Part shown: one piece after another, positions 1 to 11,782 of the stretch
How positions within the stretch are numbered: position 1 is the first letter of the stretch
Layout: every line of letters begins with the position of its first letter
NCBI RefSeq assembly: GCF_905171765.1
Contig: NC_053391.1
Coordinates: 684,289,257-684,353,256 of the forward strand
DNA: 64,000 nucleotides
Origin: Bufo bufo
Lineage: Eukaryota > Chordata > Amphibia > Anura > Bufonidae
Reading direction: 5' to 3'
The notes under the pieces: generated by a model
Told to the model about the DNA's origin: nothing
Databases searched by the model: none
What the model saw: the letters and a program-made list of their open reading frames with translations, nothing else
Made by a program: the position numbers and the translations under genes

Positions 1-665
1 CAATAAAAAATTCTAGGAACTCGCCATGCCCCTCACGGAATACCTTGGGGTGTCTTCTTTCCAAAATGGGGTCACTTGTGGGGTAGTTATACTGCCCTGG
101 CATTTTCCAGGGGCCCTAATGTGTGGTAAGTAGGTAAATGACCTGTGAAATCCTAAAGGTGCTCTTTGGAATGTGGGCCCCTTTGCCCACCTAGGCTGCA
201 AAAAAGTGTCACACATGTGGTATCGCCGTACTCAGGAGACGTTGGGGAATGTGTTTTGGGGTGTCTTTTTACATATACCCATGCTGGGTGAAAGAAATAT
301 CTCGGCAAAAGACAACTTTTCCCATTTTTTTATACAAAGTTGGCATTTGACCAAGATATTTATCTCACCCAGCATGGGTATATGTAAAATGACACCCCAA
401 AACACATTCCCCAACTTCTCCTGAGTACGGCGATACCATATGTGTGACACTTTTTTGCAGCCTAGATGCGCAAAGGGGCCCACATTCATTTTATGAGGGC
501 ATTTTTAGACATTTGGATCCCAGACTTCTTCTCACGCTTTAGGACCCCTAGAATGCCAGGGCAGTATAAATACCCCACATGTGACCCCATTTTGGAAAGA
601 AGACACCCCAAGGTATTCAATGAGGGGCATGACGAGTTCATAGAATTTTTTTTTTTTTTGGCACA
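1..665. mobile_element. Foldback (inverted-repeat) element
   Basis: The left arm (about 16-310) and right arm (about 345-650) are reverse complements over roughly 300 bp; for example GGAATACCTTGGGGTGTCTT on the left returns inverted near 600-625, and GTGTCACACATGTGGTATCG is mirrored near 430-455. The centre is AT-rich near 325. The left edge may be cut by the window start. Small open frames here are mirror images of each other and not genes. Confidence 0.8.
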
Positions 666-1012
666 AGTTAGCAGAAATTGATATTTTTTTTTTTTCTCAC
701 AAAGTCTCCCTTTCCGCTAACTTGGGACAAAAATTTCAATCTTTCATGGACTCAATATGCCCCTCAGCGAATACCTTGGGGTGTCTACTTTCCGAAATGG
801 GGTCACATGTGGGGTATTTATACTGCCCTGGCATTTTAGGGGCCCTAAAGCGTGAGAAGAAGTCTGGAATATAAATGTCTAAAAAATTTTACGCATTTGG
901 ATTCCGTGAGGGGTATGGTGAGTTCATGTGAGATTTTATTTTTTGACACAAGTTAGTGGAATATAAGACTTTGTAAGAAAAAAAAAAAAAATTCCGCTAA
1001 CTTGGGCCAAAA
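666..1012. repeat. Third partial copy of the foldback arm
   Basis: Positions 745-870 repeat the left-arm sequence in direct orientation (ATACCTTGGGGTGTCTACTTTCC, TGGGGTCACATGTGGGGTA). CCGCTAACTTGGG occurs at about 714 and about 994, and an inverted partner, CACAAGTTAGTGG, near 948. It is probably a second, partly deleted element of the same family. Confidence 0.6.
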
Positions 1013-2362
1013 AAATGTCTGAATGGAGCCTTACAGAGGGTGATCAATGACAGGGGGGGTGATCAATGACAGGGGGGGGTGATCAGGGAGTCTATATGGG
1101 GTGATAACCACAGTCATTGATCACGCCCCTGTAAGGCTCCATTCAGATGTCCGTATGTGTTTTGCGGATCCGATCCATGTATCCGTGGATCCGTAAAAAT
1201 CATACGGACATCTGAATGCAGCATGACAGGGGGGGGTGATCAATGACAGGGGGATGATCAGGGAGTCTATATGGGGTGATCACCCCCCCTGGAAGGCTCC
1301 AGGGAGACGCCTGTATGTGTTTTGCGGATCCGATCCATCTATCAGTGGATCCGTAAAAATCATGCGGACATCTGAATGGAGCTTTACAGGGGGGTGATCA
1401 ATGACAGGGGGGTGATCAATGACAGGGGGGTAATCAATGACAGGGGGGTGATCAGGGAGTCTATATGGAGTGATCACCACAGTCATTGATCACGCCCCTG
1501 TAAGGCTTCATTCAGACGTCCGGATGCGTTTTGCGGATCCGATCCATCTATCAGTGGATCCGTAAAAATCATGCGGACATCTGAATGGAGCTTTACAGGG
1601 GGGTAATCAATGACAGGGGGGTGATCAGGGAGTCTATATGGGGTGATAACCACAGTCATTGATCATGCCCCTGTAAGGCTTCATTCAGACGTCCGGATGC
1701 GTTTTGCGGATCCGATCCATCTATCAGTGCATCCGTAAAAATCATGCGGACATCTGAATAGAGCTTTACAGGGGGGTGATCAGGGAGTCTATATGGGGTG
1801 ATCACCACAGTCATTGATCATGCCCCTGTAAGGCTTCATTCAGACGTCCGGATGCGTTTTGCGGATCCGATCCATCTATCAGTGGATCCGTAAAAATCAT
1901 GCGGACATCTGAATGGAGCTTTACAGGGGGTTGATCAATGACAGGGGGGTGATCAGGGAGTCTATATGGGGTGATCACCACAGTCATTGATCACGCCCCT
2001 GTAAGGCTTCATTCAGACGTCCGGATGCGTTTTGCGGATCCGATCCATCTATCAGTGGATCCGTAAAAATCATGCGGACATCTGAATGGAGCTTTACAGG
2101 GGGGTGATCAATGACAGGGGGGTAATCAATGACAGGGGGGTGATCAGGGAGTCTATATGGGGTGATCACCACAGTCATTGATCACGACCTGTAAGGCTTC
2201 ATTCAGACGCCCGTATGCGTTTTGCGGATCCGATCCATCCATCAGTGGATCCGTAAAAATCATGCGGACATCTGAATGGAGCTTTACAGGGGGTTGATCA
2301 ATGACAGGGGGGTAATCAATGACAGGGGGGTGATCAGGGAGTCTATATGGGGTGATCAGGGG
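1013..2362. repeat. Tandem array of self-complementary 140-210-bp monomers
   Basis: About eight monomers, each beginning near GACATCTGAATGGAG, with a variable number of TGATCAATGACAGGGGGG subunits, then GGGAGTCTATATGGGGTGATCACC, then CCTGTAAGGCTTCATTCAGACG and GCGGATCCGATCCATCTATC. The two ends of each monomer are inverted copies (TCTGAATGGAGCTTTACAGG against CCTGTAAGGCTTCATTCAGA), so every monomer can fold. Length variation comes from the inner subunit number. Confidence 0.85.
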
Positions 2363-2760
2363 CTAATAAGGGGTTAATAAGTGACCGGGGGGGTGTAGTG
2401 TAGTGTAGTGGTGCTTGGTGGGACTTTACTGAGCTACCTGTGTCCTCTGGTGGTCGATCCAAACAAAGGGGACCACCAGAGGACCAGGTAGCAGGTATAT
2501 TAGACGCTGTTATCAAAACAGCGTCTAATATACCTGTTAGGGGTTAAAAAAAACACATCTCCAGCCTGCCAGCGAACGATCGCCGCTGACAGGCTGGAGA
2601 TCAACTCTCTTACCTTCCGTTCCTGTGAGCGCGCGCGCCTGTGTGCGCGCGTTCACAGGAAATCTCGCGTCTCGCGAGAGGACGCGCCGGCGCGTCCACC
2701 CAGAAGAGCAGGGCCGCCGCAAAGACGCAATCCTGCGTACGGCGGTCCTGAGGAGGTTAA
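2363..2760. mobile_element. Chain of four hairpins (end of a frog-type repeat element)
   Basis: Consecutive palindromes: 2434-2491 (CTACCTG ... CAGGTAG), 2494-2532 (GTATATTAGACGCTGTT and its mirror), about 2560-2600 (CTCCAGCCTGCCAGCG ... CTGACAGGCTGGAG) and about 2625-2660 (CCTGTGAGCGCGCGCG ... GCGCGTTCACAGG). No open frame. It follows the monomer array directly and may be part of the same composite element. Confidence 0.7.
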
Positions 2761-3141
2761 AGATTTATTATAGCTACTGAGTTATTCAATGAAATCTATC
2801 TGCATAGCGCCACCTACTGTTTGCTCTTTTTCTAATTTCTCTGTCCTGCTCACTGAGACGGAAGCACGTGCTCTGTTCCGTTCTTCAACTGCCACCAGCT
2901 GCTGCAGAAAGGACACGACCCCTGAGAAAGGACACGACCCCCTAGGCTGTCAGCTTCAAATAAATCTAGCAGAACAATTGGAGCAATGAATGGTGAGATC
3001 TCTGGATCCATGTGAGGTGCGGGGCCGGTTCTAGCTTTGTTAGAAAGAGACTGTCGTGTACTGTACATCAATCATGGAAGAACCCTTTAAGGATAAAAAA
3101 TAAGAACAAACGACATTCTAAAGTTACCTATTCTACATGGT
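2761..3141. other. Intergenic, no gene seen
   Basis: Holds a short direct duplication (AAAGGACACGACCCC twice near 2910-2945) and a GCGCCACCTACTG stretch related to other dispersed repeats. No coding evidence. Confidence 0.5.
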
Positions 3142-3149
3142 ATAGCAAC

Positions 3150-4172
3150 TAGTGTTGGGAGCGAATATTCGAATCACGAATATTGGCACTTTGAAAACTC
3201 GCGAATATTTAGAATATAGTGATATATATTCGTCATTTCGAATATTCTATTTTTTTTTTCATCAGTAACCTCCCTTCTTGCTTGTGGGCCAATGAGAAGG
3301 CTTCAATGTCTTTGCCAGAGCTTAGCAACATCCCTAGCAACCAATAGGAAAGTTGCCTGCACCTTACTATATAAGAACCTTAAGGGTACTTTCACACTAG
3401 CGTTTTTTGGTTTTCCGGTATCGAGTTCCGTCCTCGGGGCTCGATACCGGAAAAGAACTGATCAGTTTTATCCTAATGCATTCTGAATGGAGAGCAATCC
3501 GTTCCGGATGCATCAGTTCAGTCCCTCTTACGGAGAAAATACCGCAGCGTGCTGCACTTTTCTCCCCGGCCAAACATACTGAACAGTTGCCGGAATGGCG
3601 GATCCGGCATTAATTTACATTGAAGTGTATTAGTGCCGGATCCGGCAAAATGGATGCGCAGACCTTTAAAAATGCAAAAAAAAAATTTTAGACCGGATCC
3701 GTTTTTCCAGATGACACCGGAGATTCGGATCCGGTATTTCAATGCATTTGCCAGGCGAATCCGCATCCGGATCCATCTGAAAAATGACATCAGTTTGCGT
3801 TCGGAACTGCCTGCCGGAATTCTCTCCCGCAAGTGTGAAAGTACCCCAAAAGGTGAATTTTCACGTATTGCTCCAAAACATTTGCATCATTAGTGCCGAT
3901 TAGCGCAATCGCGGATATATTGGAGCACTCTAACTGCCTATAAAGCCATTTTTAATGTTCTGCCGTGCCAACCGTTTTCCCCAGTCTCAGGAAACTTCTA
4001 GCAGGTTGGAAAATGTAGCAAAAGTGACCCACGCCTGTATTTTGCGCGCATTACACGAATATTACATTGCCAATTTTTCGCAATCAAGAAAATAATCTCG
4101 AATTCACGAATATTCGCCCGAATATTGGTGAAATATCGCAAATTCGAATATAGCCCCTGCAGCTCATCACTA
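3150..4172. mobile_element. hAT-like non-autonomous element with TATTCG-rich arms
   Basis: Starts TAGTGTTGGGAGC and ends GCTCATCACTA (imperfect inverted termini TAGTGNTG). Flanks are ATAGCAAC (3142-3149) and ATAGCGAC (4173-4180), an 8-bp target duplication with one mismatch. The termini are rich in GAATATTCG. The same family is at 18000-18794. It contains the nested element 3384-3846. Confidence 0.8.
3384..3846. mobile_element. Nested TIR element (GGGTACTTTCACAC family)
   Basis: Terminal inverted repeats GGGTACTTTCACACTAGCG and CGCAAGTGTGAAAGTACCC lie inside the 3150-4172 element. Flanks TAA and CAA suggest a decayed 3-bp duplication. The interior is built of GGATCCG-type palindromes (CCGGATCCGGCAAAATGGATGCG). 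Confidence 0.7.
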
Positions 4173-4180
4173 ATAGCGAC

Positions 4181-5639
4181 CAGTTCAGACAATACAAAAA
4201 TACTGACCTGTTCTGCACAGAAGATGCTCTGAAACAAATCTCGTCTTCTGGACGAGATGATCTCCCCAAGCCTATAGAAAAATAAAAGTAAAAATAACGC
4301 ACTTTGTAAAGCAGACCTAATAATACCACAAGAACATGGCAGGTACATAGTGCGGATATAACCAGGGGCATAAAAAAATCTCACACGACCCCAAGCAAAA
4401 CTTAGTATGGCCCCACCAGCCCCACCAGTTTTCCAGTATGCATGCGTCAACCCCCCCCCACCCCAGACAATGCGGAACATAACGCACAATGCCCCAGGTT
4501 TCTGACAAATTTTACCATTTTATTTTTAGCAAGCAGAAGTAATTTTAATTAAAAGAAAAAATAGTAAAAAAAAAAGTCACCTGCTTCATTCGACCTCGAT
4601 ATCGTAAAAAATGGAACAGGTGCATCAAAAATATGGAACTCATGCTGAACATTTCTCAACGTATTTAGAGCAGGCAATTGTGATTAATTTCACATAATTA
4701 GAAAGCTGTCTGCCTGGAGTCACCACTAGGGGGAGCTCAGTGGATAAGGAGTTTATGTAATGCAATGAAAGCTATAATAATATATTTGCACTGAGCTCCC
4801 CCTAGTGGAGGCTGCGTGCAAATGCAGTGTTTTCACCTCAGAAGGGAAGGAGATCGGCGCAGGGGTATCAGGAGGCAGGTTTAGGCTAGAAAGCCTTTTT
4901 AATCACTGTGCACATTGTACTTAGTAAACCTGAAAAGCGTAGTGTTTGTCACACTCATGCGGCTCTGAATAAAGAATATTCAGTTTTTGTGGAGAAGAGT
5001 GCTGCACAAATAATTATTTTCATGATCTAAGTCATAGTCATCTGCGTGCCGCCATATAGCGCCTCCATACAGAACTAGATTATGAATATTCTCCCCTAGA
5101 AGCAATGATTCTCACCAGCGCCACCGTTTCATTGCTTTTGGATTCATATAAAATCCAATAAAAAAAAAATTCTCCCTGCCTCCGTAGGAGGTGCAGTATG
5201 TGCCCATAGACCTCCGCGGGTGCTGCATTAGGACCCCATAGGAGGTTGTTAGGAGATGTAATAGACTCAGTGCATCAACCATCAACCCTAAAGAATATAA
5301 ATCAAACTACAGTAAAATGTCACCAGCAGCCGACCTGCATGCTGATGGTTTCCAGGAAATATTGCTCGCAGTGAAACAAACTGGAAAATAATGAAGATAC
5401 AATGTATAACATATGCAGGACTATAGGATCAAGTTACTAAGAGGTGGAGCCCTCAAAATTCAACCCAGCACATTCATCCACTTATCAGTCATCTGTACTG
5501 CACCCAGTAAACGTACACCAGTATATTCCCAGTAAAACCACAGCAGAAATACCCCAGTGACTGGTGTAACAGAAGCGTCTCACTGTCAACAATCAGCAGG
5601 CAAAAGTACAAAACTCTGTACCCAAAATAATCACCTCAT
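4181..5639. other. Intergenic, no gene; one hairpin at 4719-4812
   Basis: The only clear structure is an inverted repeat at 4719-4812 (CACTAGGGGGAGCTCAGT mirrored by ACTGAGCTCCCCCTAGTG around an AT-rich loop). Related CTCCCTCTAGTGGTG words occur near 50500 and 51645 inside KLHL35. The remainder shows no open frame with coding character. Confidence 0.55.
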
Positions 5640-6115
5640 CCAGACACAGCACATCTGCAGACATCAGAGTGCCCCCATAATATCAGTCAGGGTGCTTCCA
5701 TAGACAGTGACAGGGCCGGAGACTTCCAATAAAAACAGCCAGGGTGCCCCCATAAAATCAGCCAGGGTGCACCCATAAAGAGTGATATCCAGAGACCCTC
5801 AATAAGGACAGCCAGAGAGCCTCCATAATATCAGCCAGAGTGCTCCCACAGACAATGAAAGTCAGAGACCTCCAATAAGGGCAGACTGAGTGCCCCCATA
5901 ATAAAATCCAGGATGACTCCCTAATAATAGGAAAAGTACTCCCATAATAACAGCAAGGGTCTCAACCGTAGACAGTGATAAAGATTTTCAATAGCAAGCA
6001 GGGTGCCCCCATAATAAAAATATAGGTACCAATAAACAATCATAAGCAGTACCCCCAGAGACAGCAGAGTGCCCCCATAATGACAGAGTGCCCCCACAGG
6101 CTGTGACATGCTGAT
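5640..6115. repeat. Degenerate GTGCCCCCATAATA repeat
   Basis: Imperfect interspersed units (AGGGTGCCCCCATAATATCAGCC, GAGACCTCCAATAAGGACAGCC) over about 470 bp. Similar in character to the repeat at 9238-9467. Confidence 0.6.
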
Positions 6116-6179
6116 TGCACTATAATGACATCCAGAACATCCACACAGAAAATAACCAGACAGAAGGCCCCCACGGTAA

Positions 6180-7130
6180 CATCATTTGCCCCTGTTTCCC
6201 CTATGCAAAGTCATCAACTCCTTACTTTATTTCACTTGAAAGGGTTAACTTGCACTGTTTAACTGTGTAACTACATTTTATATGTATGCTGTAATATATA
6301 TCCTGTTTATTTGTACTGTGTTTGCCCTGCACTGGAAAAGGTTAATGAATACTGAGAGACTTTTGGGACTTTGAATGAGAAGCTGGTAATTTTCCACCGT
6401 TACCATAATGTTTAAAGAAGACTATGTTTTGGAGGAAAAAAGCCAGACTTGTTTACCACCAAAACCAGACAGACTGACCTTTTGAATGCCAGGTGCGGCT
6501 ATGTTATTATGTCTGAAGACATGCTTTTGTCTGGAAAAACTGCTGTGTCATTGCTATTGAGTATCATTGAAGCTCTAATGCAAGTCTATGAGAGACGGAA
6601 AGTGTAACATTGTATCCGTTTGCGCTGAGTTTCTCCACTCCACCCCTCCCACTAGAAGGTTCTAGTTCAGCCAGAAACTATATATAAGGAGAGCGGTCAG
6701 AGCCCCTCGTGTTCTGCAGTTAGGGACCAGTGCTTGAAGGGGAGACTCGGCCAGACTATTGAGTGACCAGAGGAAGATGCTAAGATGGGGATACTCTGCC
6801 ACAGACCTTGGATCTCTAGACTTCTGAGAGAGAGAGGGACAGCTAGCTCAGGTCTTTCCTCAGCATCAAACCGTTCTTCTGCCAGGGAGGAGACTGGAGA
6901 AGCCGGCCCTATGCCTCGCCTGTATTGTTTTGCTCCTGAATCCCTCCAGTAAAGAAGCACCCTGGTTTACTGCAGACCCTGACTCTCTGGACTTATTCCC
7001 CATTGGGGTCCACCATGCCTTACCATCCCTTCTGGAGAGAAGCAACACGTGGTGACACCTAAACCATGTCTGGGGGACACAGCGTAGCGTTGCGGCCACC
7101 CCAAACCTGGCCACTGCACATGACAATCTC
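6180..7130 (+). repeat. LTR-like stretch with TATA box (tentative)
   Basis: TATATATAAGGAGAGCGG near 6680 is followed by GTTCTGCAGTTAGGG, and about 270 bases later by CTCCAGTAAAGAAGC, which resembles the U3-R-U5 order of a retroviral LTR. Borders and a target duplication could not be fixed, and no gag or pol is adjacent. It could also be an old host promoter fragment or another repeat. Confidence 0.3.
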
Positions 7131-7307
7131 TTTTTAACAAAACTAAATCCAGCGATCTCCCCTGATAGATTTATATCAAGCTGGCAGCTCAAGGGGAGTG
7201 TCCTTTCTGCTTCAGCTCAGGGGGCATGTCTATTCTGCTGGACCTCTCTCCCTATCACAGCTCAGGAGACAGTTAAAAGATGAAACTGAGCATGTGCGGC
7301 CATCTTA

Positions 7308-7876
7308 GGCTGGTTTCACACGGGCGTTGCGGAAAAATGTGCGGGTGCGTTGCGGGAACACCCGCGATTTTTCCGCGCGAGTGCAAAACATTGTAATGCG
7401 TTTTGCACTCGCGTGAGAAAAATCGTGCGTGTTTGGTACCCAAACCCGAACTTCTTCACAGAAGTTCGGGCTTGGGATCGGTGTTCTGTAGATTGTATTA
7501 TTTTCCCTTATCACCATGGTAAAAGATCATCTGACGTACCATGTGATGACCGGAGTGACGTCATCCCAGGTCCTTGAACTATAGTTAATGCTCACCACAG
7601 GTCCTATACAGTAAAAGAGAAACGGAGATGCCGGCTACGCGAGCAAATGGATTAAGGTGAGTTAAATGATTTTTTATTTATTTTTAACCCCTCCAGTGCT
7701 GTTTTACTATGCATTCTGTATTCAGAATGCTATTATTTTCCCTTATAACCATGTTATAAGGGAAAATAATACAATCTACCCAGCACCTACCCCAAACCCG
7801 CACTCGCGCGGAAAAATAGTGCATGTTCCCGCAACGCACCCGCACATTTTCCCGCAACGCCCGTGTGAACTCAGCC
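7308..7876. mobile_element. PIF/Harbinger-like MITE (569 bp)
   Basis: Inverted ends GGCTGGTTTCACACGGGCG and CGCCCGTGTGAACTCAGCC. Left flank TTA, right flank TAA. Inner palindromes include CCCGAACTTC ... GAAGTTCGGG and TTATAACCATGTTATAA. No transposase. Confidence 0.75.
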
Positions 7877-8383
7877 TAATGGAGAAGCAGAAGCCGTCCG
7901 CTCCCCGCTTCACCCTCTCAGCTGGCGCTCCCCGGCAGCGGCACAATATACTGTCAGACATCACACTGTGTAGGAGGAACGGAGGAATACGCCTCGGCTC
8001 CTCCATAGACCAGTGTGACCATATCATGCTGCTGCTGCTGGGGAGCGCCGGCATCTGAGCTGTGATCATCAGAGGAACCAGGTGACTATTTACTATTTGA
8101 GCATTAAAACTGTGAGGGCATTATTGCTGTGAGTGTGCACATATCTGGGCATTATGTGATTTTCACGCAACCCCATTCACTTCTATGGGGCCTGCGTTGC
8201 GTGAAAAACGCAGAATATAGAACATGCTGCGATTTTCACGCAACGCATAAGTGATGCGTGAAAATCACCGCTCATCTGAACAGCCCCATAGAAATGAATG
8301 GGTCCGGATTCAGTGCGGGTGCAATGCGTTCACCTCCCGCATTGCACCCGCGCGGAAAACTCGCCCGTGTGAAAGGGGCCTTA
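7877..8383. repeat. GC-rich unique stretch, then a truncated MITE
   Basis: From about 8150, GATTTTCACGCAACCCC and repeated CGCAACGC words lead to GCCCGTGTGAAAGGGGCC|TTA at 8383, a single right end like the 7308-7876 family. The left end is missing. 7877-8100 carries small open frames without recognisable domains. Confidence 0.5.
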
Positions 8384-9237
8384 GTCAGCAGGTCAAAGAA
8401 ATAAGAAAAAGAACAAGCAGCAGGTGGCGCCATACATACAGATTTTTTTGAATACCTCACTGGCTATACAAAAAATTTATTTACATGCAATTACAAAAGT
8501 GTTCAGATCCAGGTGCTGGTTTAAAAACTGTAGAATATTTTTCGTGGGACAACCCCTTTGAGCAATGAATGAAATCAGAGAGCACCACATATCTCGGAGC
8601 CCGGCCTCTCCCTGTCCATCCTATGCGTTTTACAAAGCACTATGGTCTATAAAAAGGCGATTAAGGGTATTTTTCTGCTCCTTACCCTCCCTGTGTCTCC
8701 TGATCTGGTGTAATAACAGATGGTGCATGCAGCTTCTCCAGTCACCCTGAGGTTTATCTAACGAGGGCATATTCCTGCCCAGATCTTTAATTAGCACAAA
8801 CCGCCGGTTTTGAACCTTCAGCTCGTTAGACATTTCAGCCTCTTATATGTGCATGACTAGACATGGCCGCCACCAGTGTGATAGTCTTCATCATTACAGG
8901 CGGCTTCATGTGAATAATGAAAAGTTCTGCAACTTTCCAATATAATTTTATTTCAGCTTTATATCTCTGCTTGCTGTCAGTTAATAGGGATATGCTTGTT
9001 TACATTAGGAGGATGAAAAGCCCTTCCTTGTCACAATCTGTGAGCTTTACAGCTTAAAGGCTATGGACACCTTTGGTAATAATTTTTTTCTTATTGCATT
9101 GTACTTCTTCATACTTCCCAACTTTCTAAACCAACAAAGAGGGACATATCGTGCGTCGTGCACAGTGTGCCACGGCAAATCTTTTCCACACCTCTAGCCC
9201 CGCCCAGAACATAACTATGTTTCTAATCCTAACCAGT
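8384..9237. other. Intergenic, dispersed repeat at about 8930-9060
   Basis: The part around CTCTGCTTGCTGTCAGTTAATAGG (about 8964) has relatives near 41155 and 52690 (CTGCTTGCCGTCAGCGAATAGG). No gene seen. Confidence 0.5.
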
Positions 9238-9467
9238 TCCCTAATGCCCCCACATAGTAGTTATTCCGCCTTCATGCCACCGCTCAGTATTTATGCCCAC
9301 ATTGTGCCCCCTTACAGAATTAATCCCAGCTGTGCCCCCAGTAATATGCCCAGTTATGTGCCCCCTCATGGAATTATGAACAGCTGTGCCCCCAGTAATA
9401 TGCCCAGCTGTGCCCCAAGTAATATCCCCAGTTATATGCCCCCAGTAATAAGCCCTTTTATGTGCCC
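9238..9467. repeat. Degenerate GTGCCCCCAGTAATATGCCC repeat, left part
   Basis: Short imperfect tandem units around TGCCCCCAGTAATATGCC with TTATG spacers. The same array resumes at 11591 after the 2.1-kb insertion and again at 17377 after the chromovirus. Confidence 0.8.
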
Positions 9468-11590
9468 TGTCGGGTGGTAATAATTCAATTAAGAATTATT
9501 AATTATGGTCATAAAAATAATTAACCATAAAAAATAAAATTTATAAAATTTGTCATAAATTATTAAAATCATGACCTGGTGAATTGTAGACAACCTAATT
9601 GATACAATTTACATCTGAGTCCGACTATTTCCTCAGATAAATAAGTTCTTTTTGACGTGAGATGACGTTAATGATAAAATGTAGTTCTGTATTATACAAT
9701 AATACACAGGTATTATAAAAATATGCAGATTTATTGGTTACAAGGTTATAAACATATATAAGTAAATAAACACAATGATACATGCAAATAAATATATATA
9801 GCGTTAATATAAAGCATTACAAGCTTAACAATACATGTGAGTGGAAATAACTTGTCACATTATACACAAGCTATTATTAGGTTAGGATATCAAAGTAGGA
9901 ACATAAGTTATATACATCACTTCTGTTCAGAGAAAACCTAATGATATCAGGATGGGCATGTCTAATCCTAGACATCAATATAGAATGCTAAATACATTCT
10001 GCCCCCCTAACCAACTACACATCACATGGCTTCAAGATGGGCACTTCCATCCAAAGATATAACTTAGAAGAGACAACTGTATCCTTCCGCCCCATCCTGG
10101 ACTATTTTCACATATATAACTTTGGTAAGACTATTAAGACAAATAACAGGGATCTAGGATCTTAAATGGGAAGGACTTGACGTCTTTCCTGTGGGAATCC
10201 ATCACTTAGCTTGGCGAAGAATGTTCTATCAATATATATATAAGCAATTATTTAATGCTTTGCTAGATTATGAGTCTAGATTCTTCTGCAGGTAGAATGA
10301 AGCCTCACAATATCCTAAGACTACATCTCAATATGGAGATGATCAATTTATTTAATAATTTATTTATTCGCCAATCTAGATGGTATAATTTCACCCACAC
10401 TATCAAATTAGTCTTAATAAAATGAAATATCATTTTCTGTGTCTCTTACCAAGTCCTAGTAGGAATCTCACTTCTGCTCCTAGGAAAGCTGGGTGGTCCA
10501 TCATAGCGCATCTCATTATGGCTTTCATCTTGATAAACCCCTCTAGAGAGCTCCACTTCTCTCTTTTCCTTTTTTAATTTAATCTCCAGCTCTCGCCTTT
10601 TTTCTCTTGCTAGCCCCCTATGCTATTCCGCACACGAGTAATTATTCCCCCCCTTATCTAAGAATCATCCCCTTTAGGTTAGGGATTCCCAATCAGGTAG
10701 GGTGGGTGTATTCGCATGCTAATAACATCATGACGTTATCTCAACTCCTAATATGGTATAGAACAAATAATGAAATAATATAATGTTGTCCATCTGCCTC
10801 CAGATGGCACTGCGGTATTGTAGATGAACATAACAACTTTTAAGCATTAAAATTAAATATCTAATAATATGTTCACATGAACTTGTTGACCCTTCTTACC
10901 ATAAATCATTGAGGAAGGTCTTTTCCTGACACTTTTAATTACCTATATCCTGGACTTGTTGGAGTTGACTGTCTTCTCCTATCTTTTTGAAATATAGGTT
11001 GAGCGGCTTTGATGCTTGGCATCGGAACTTGTACATTTCACTTATCTACGTCCATGAATAACTATTATTTTGAAATGGCATTTAACTTAAACTTACTTGC
11101 TTTTGTACCTTCTAAATGGTAAATACATGGTATAACATATATATAAATCGATACATTGTTATACATAGATAACACATTATATGAATTATTGATTAACATA
11201 TGTTGTAAACTAAATACACCATGCAAAGATATATATATAATATAATTATGAATATATCAATTGAACCTCATATAGCAGGTGTTCCCCAAGGACATGAGTT
11301 CCTTATCAAGTAACCTTGTTCCCTCCAGACAGACATGTTTTAGGGAGTTGACTTACTTCTTACAGATGGTCCCATATCTTTAGCAATAACTTTTAAATAC
11401 AATGTCCATTCATGTTCATAATTATTATTTTTTATATAGACTGAACTTGCCATGAACTCATCTTGGCTTCCCCAGCCATATAATATAACTTTGGTTCAGG
11501 CTGATCTTATTCTTAAAGGCAATGAGATGAGAGTTCATTTTGATTATAATGTCATTAGATAATATTGTATACGTATGAAAATGCACAACA
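9468..11590. mobile_element. 2.1-kb AT-rich insertion, candidate solo LTR
   Basis: Begins TGTCGGGTGG and ends GCACAACA (TG...CA). It is flanked by an exact 4-bp duplication GCCC (9464-9467 and 11591-11594). Joining the flanks restores TATGTGCCCCCAGTAATATG, the unit of the repeat it interrupts, so both borders are exact. It is strongly AT-rich with no long open frame. TG...CA ends and a 4-bp duplication suit a retrovirus-like solo LTR, but 2.1 kb is long for one; another non-autonomous element with coincidental TG/CA ends is possible. Orientation is not determined. Confidence 0.6.
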
Positions 11591-11782
11591 GCCCCCAGTA
11601 ATATGTCCTGTTATGTGCCCCCAGTAATATGCCCTGTTATGTGCCCGCAGTAATATGCCCTTTTATGTGCCCCCAGTAATATGCCCTTTTATGTGCCCCC
11701 AGTAATATGCCCTTTTATGTGCCCCCAGTAATATTCCCAGTAAAAAGGCACATCTGCAGACATCCAGAGGCCCCCATAGTAT
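11591..11782. repeat. Degenerate GTGCCCCCAGTAATATGCCC repeat, middle part
   Basis: Continuation of the array, about seven units, ending at AGTAT, which was duplicated by the chromovirus. Confidence 0.8.

Noticed and set aside
3998..4489. 163-codon minus-strand open frame
   Set aside because: It starts in unique AT-rich sequence and runs into the TATTCG-rich end of a hAT-like element, with no recognisable domain.
7666..8058. 130-codon forward open frame
   Set aside because: It begins inside a MITE and crosses its right border into GC-rich sequence; no domain and no splice context.
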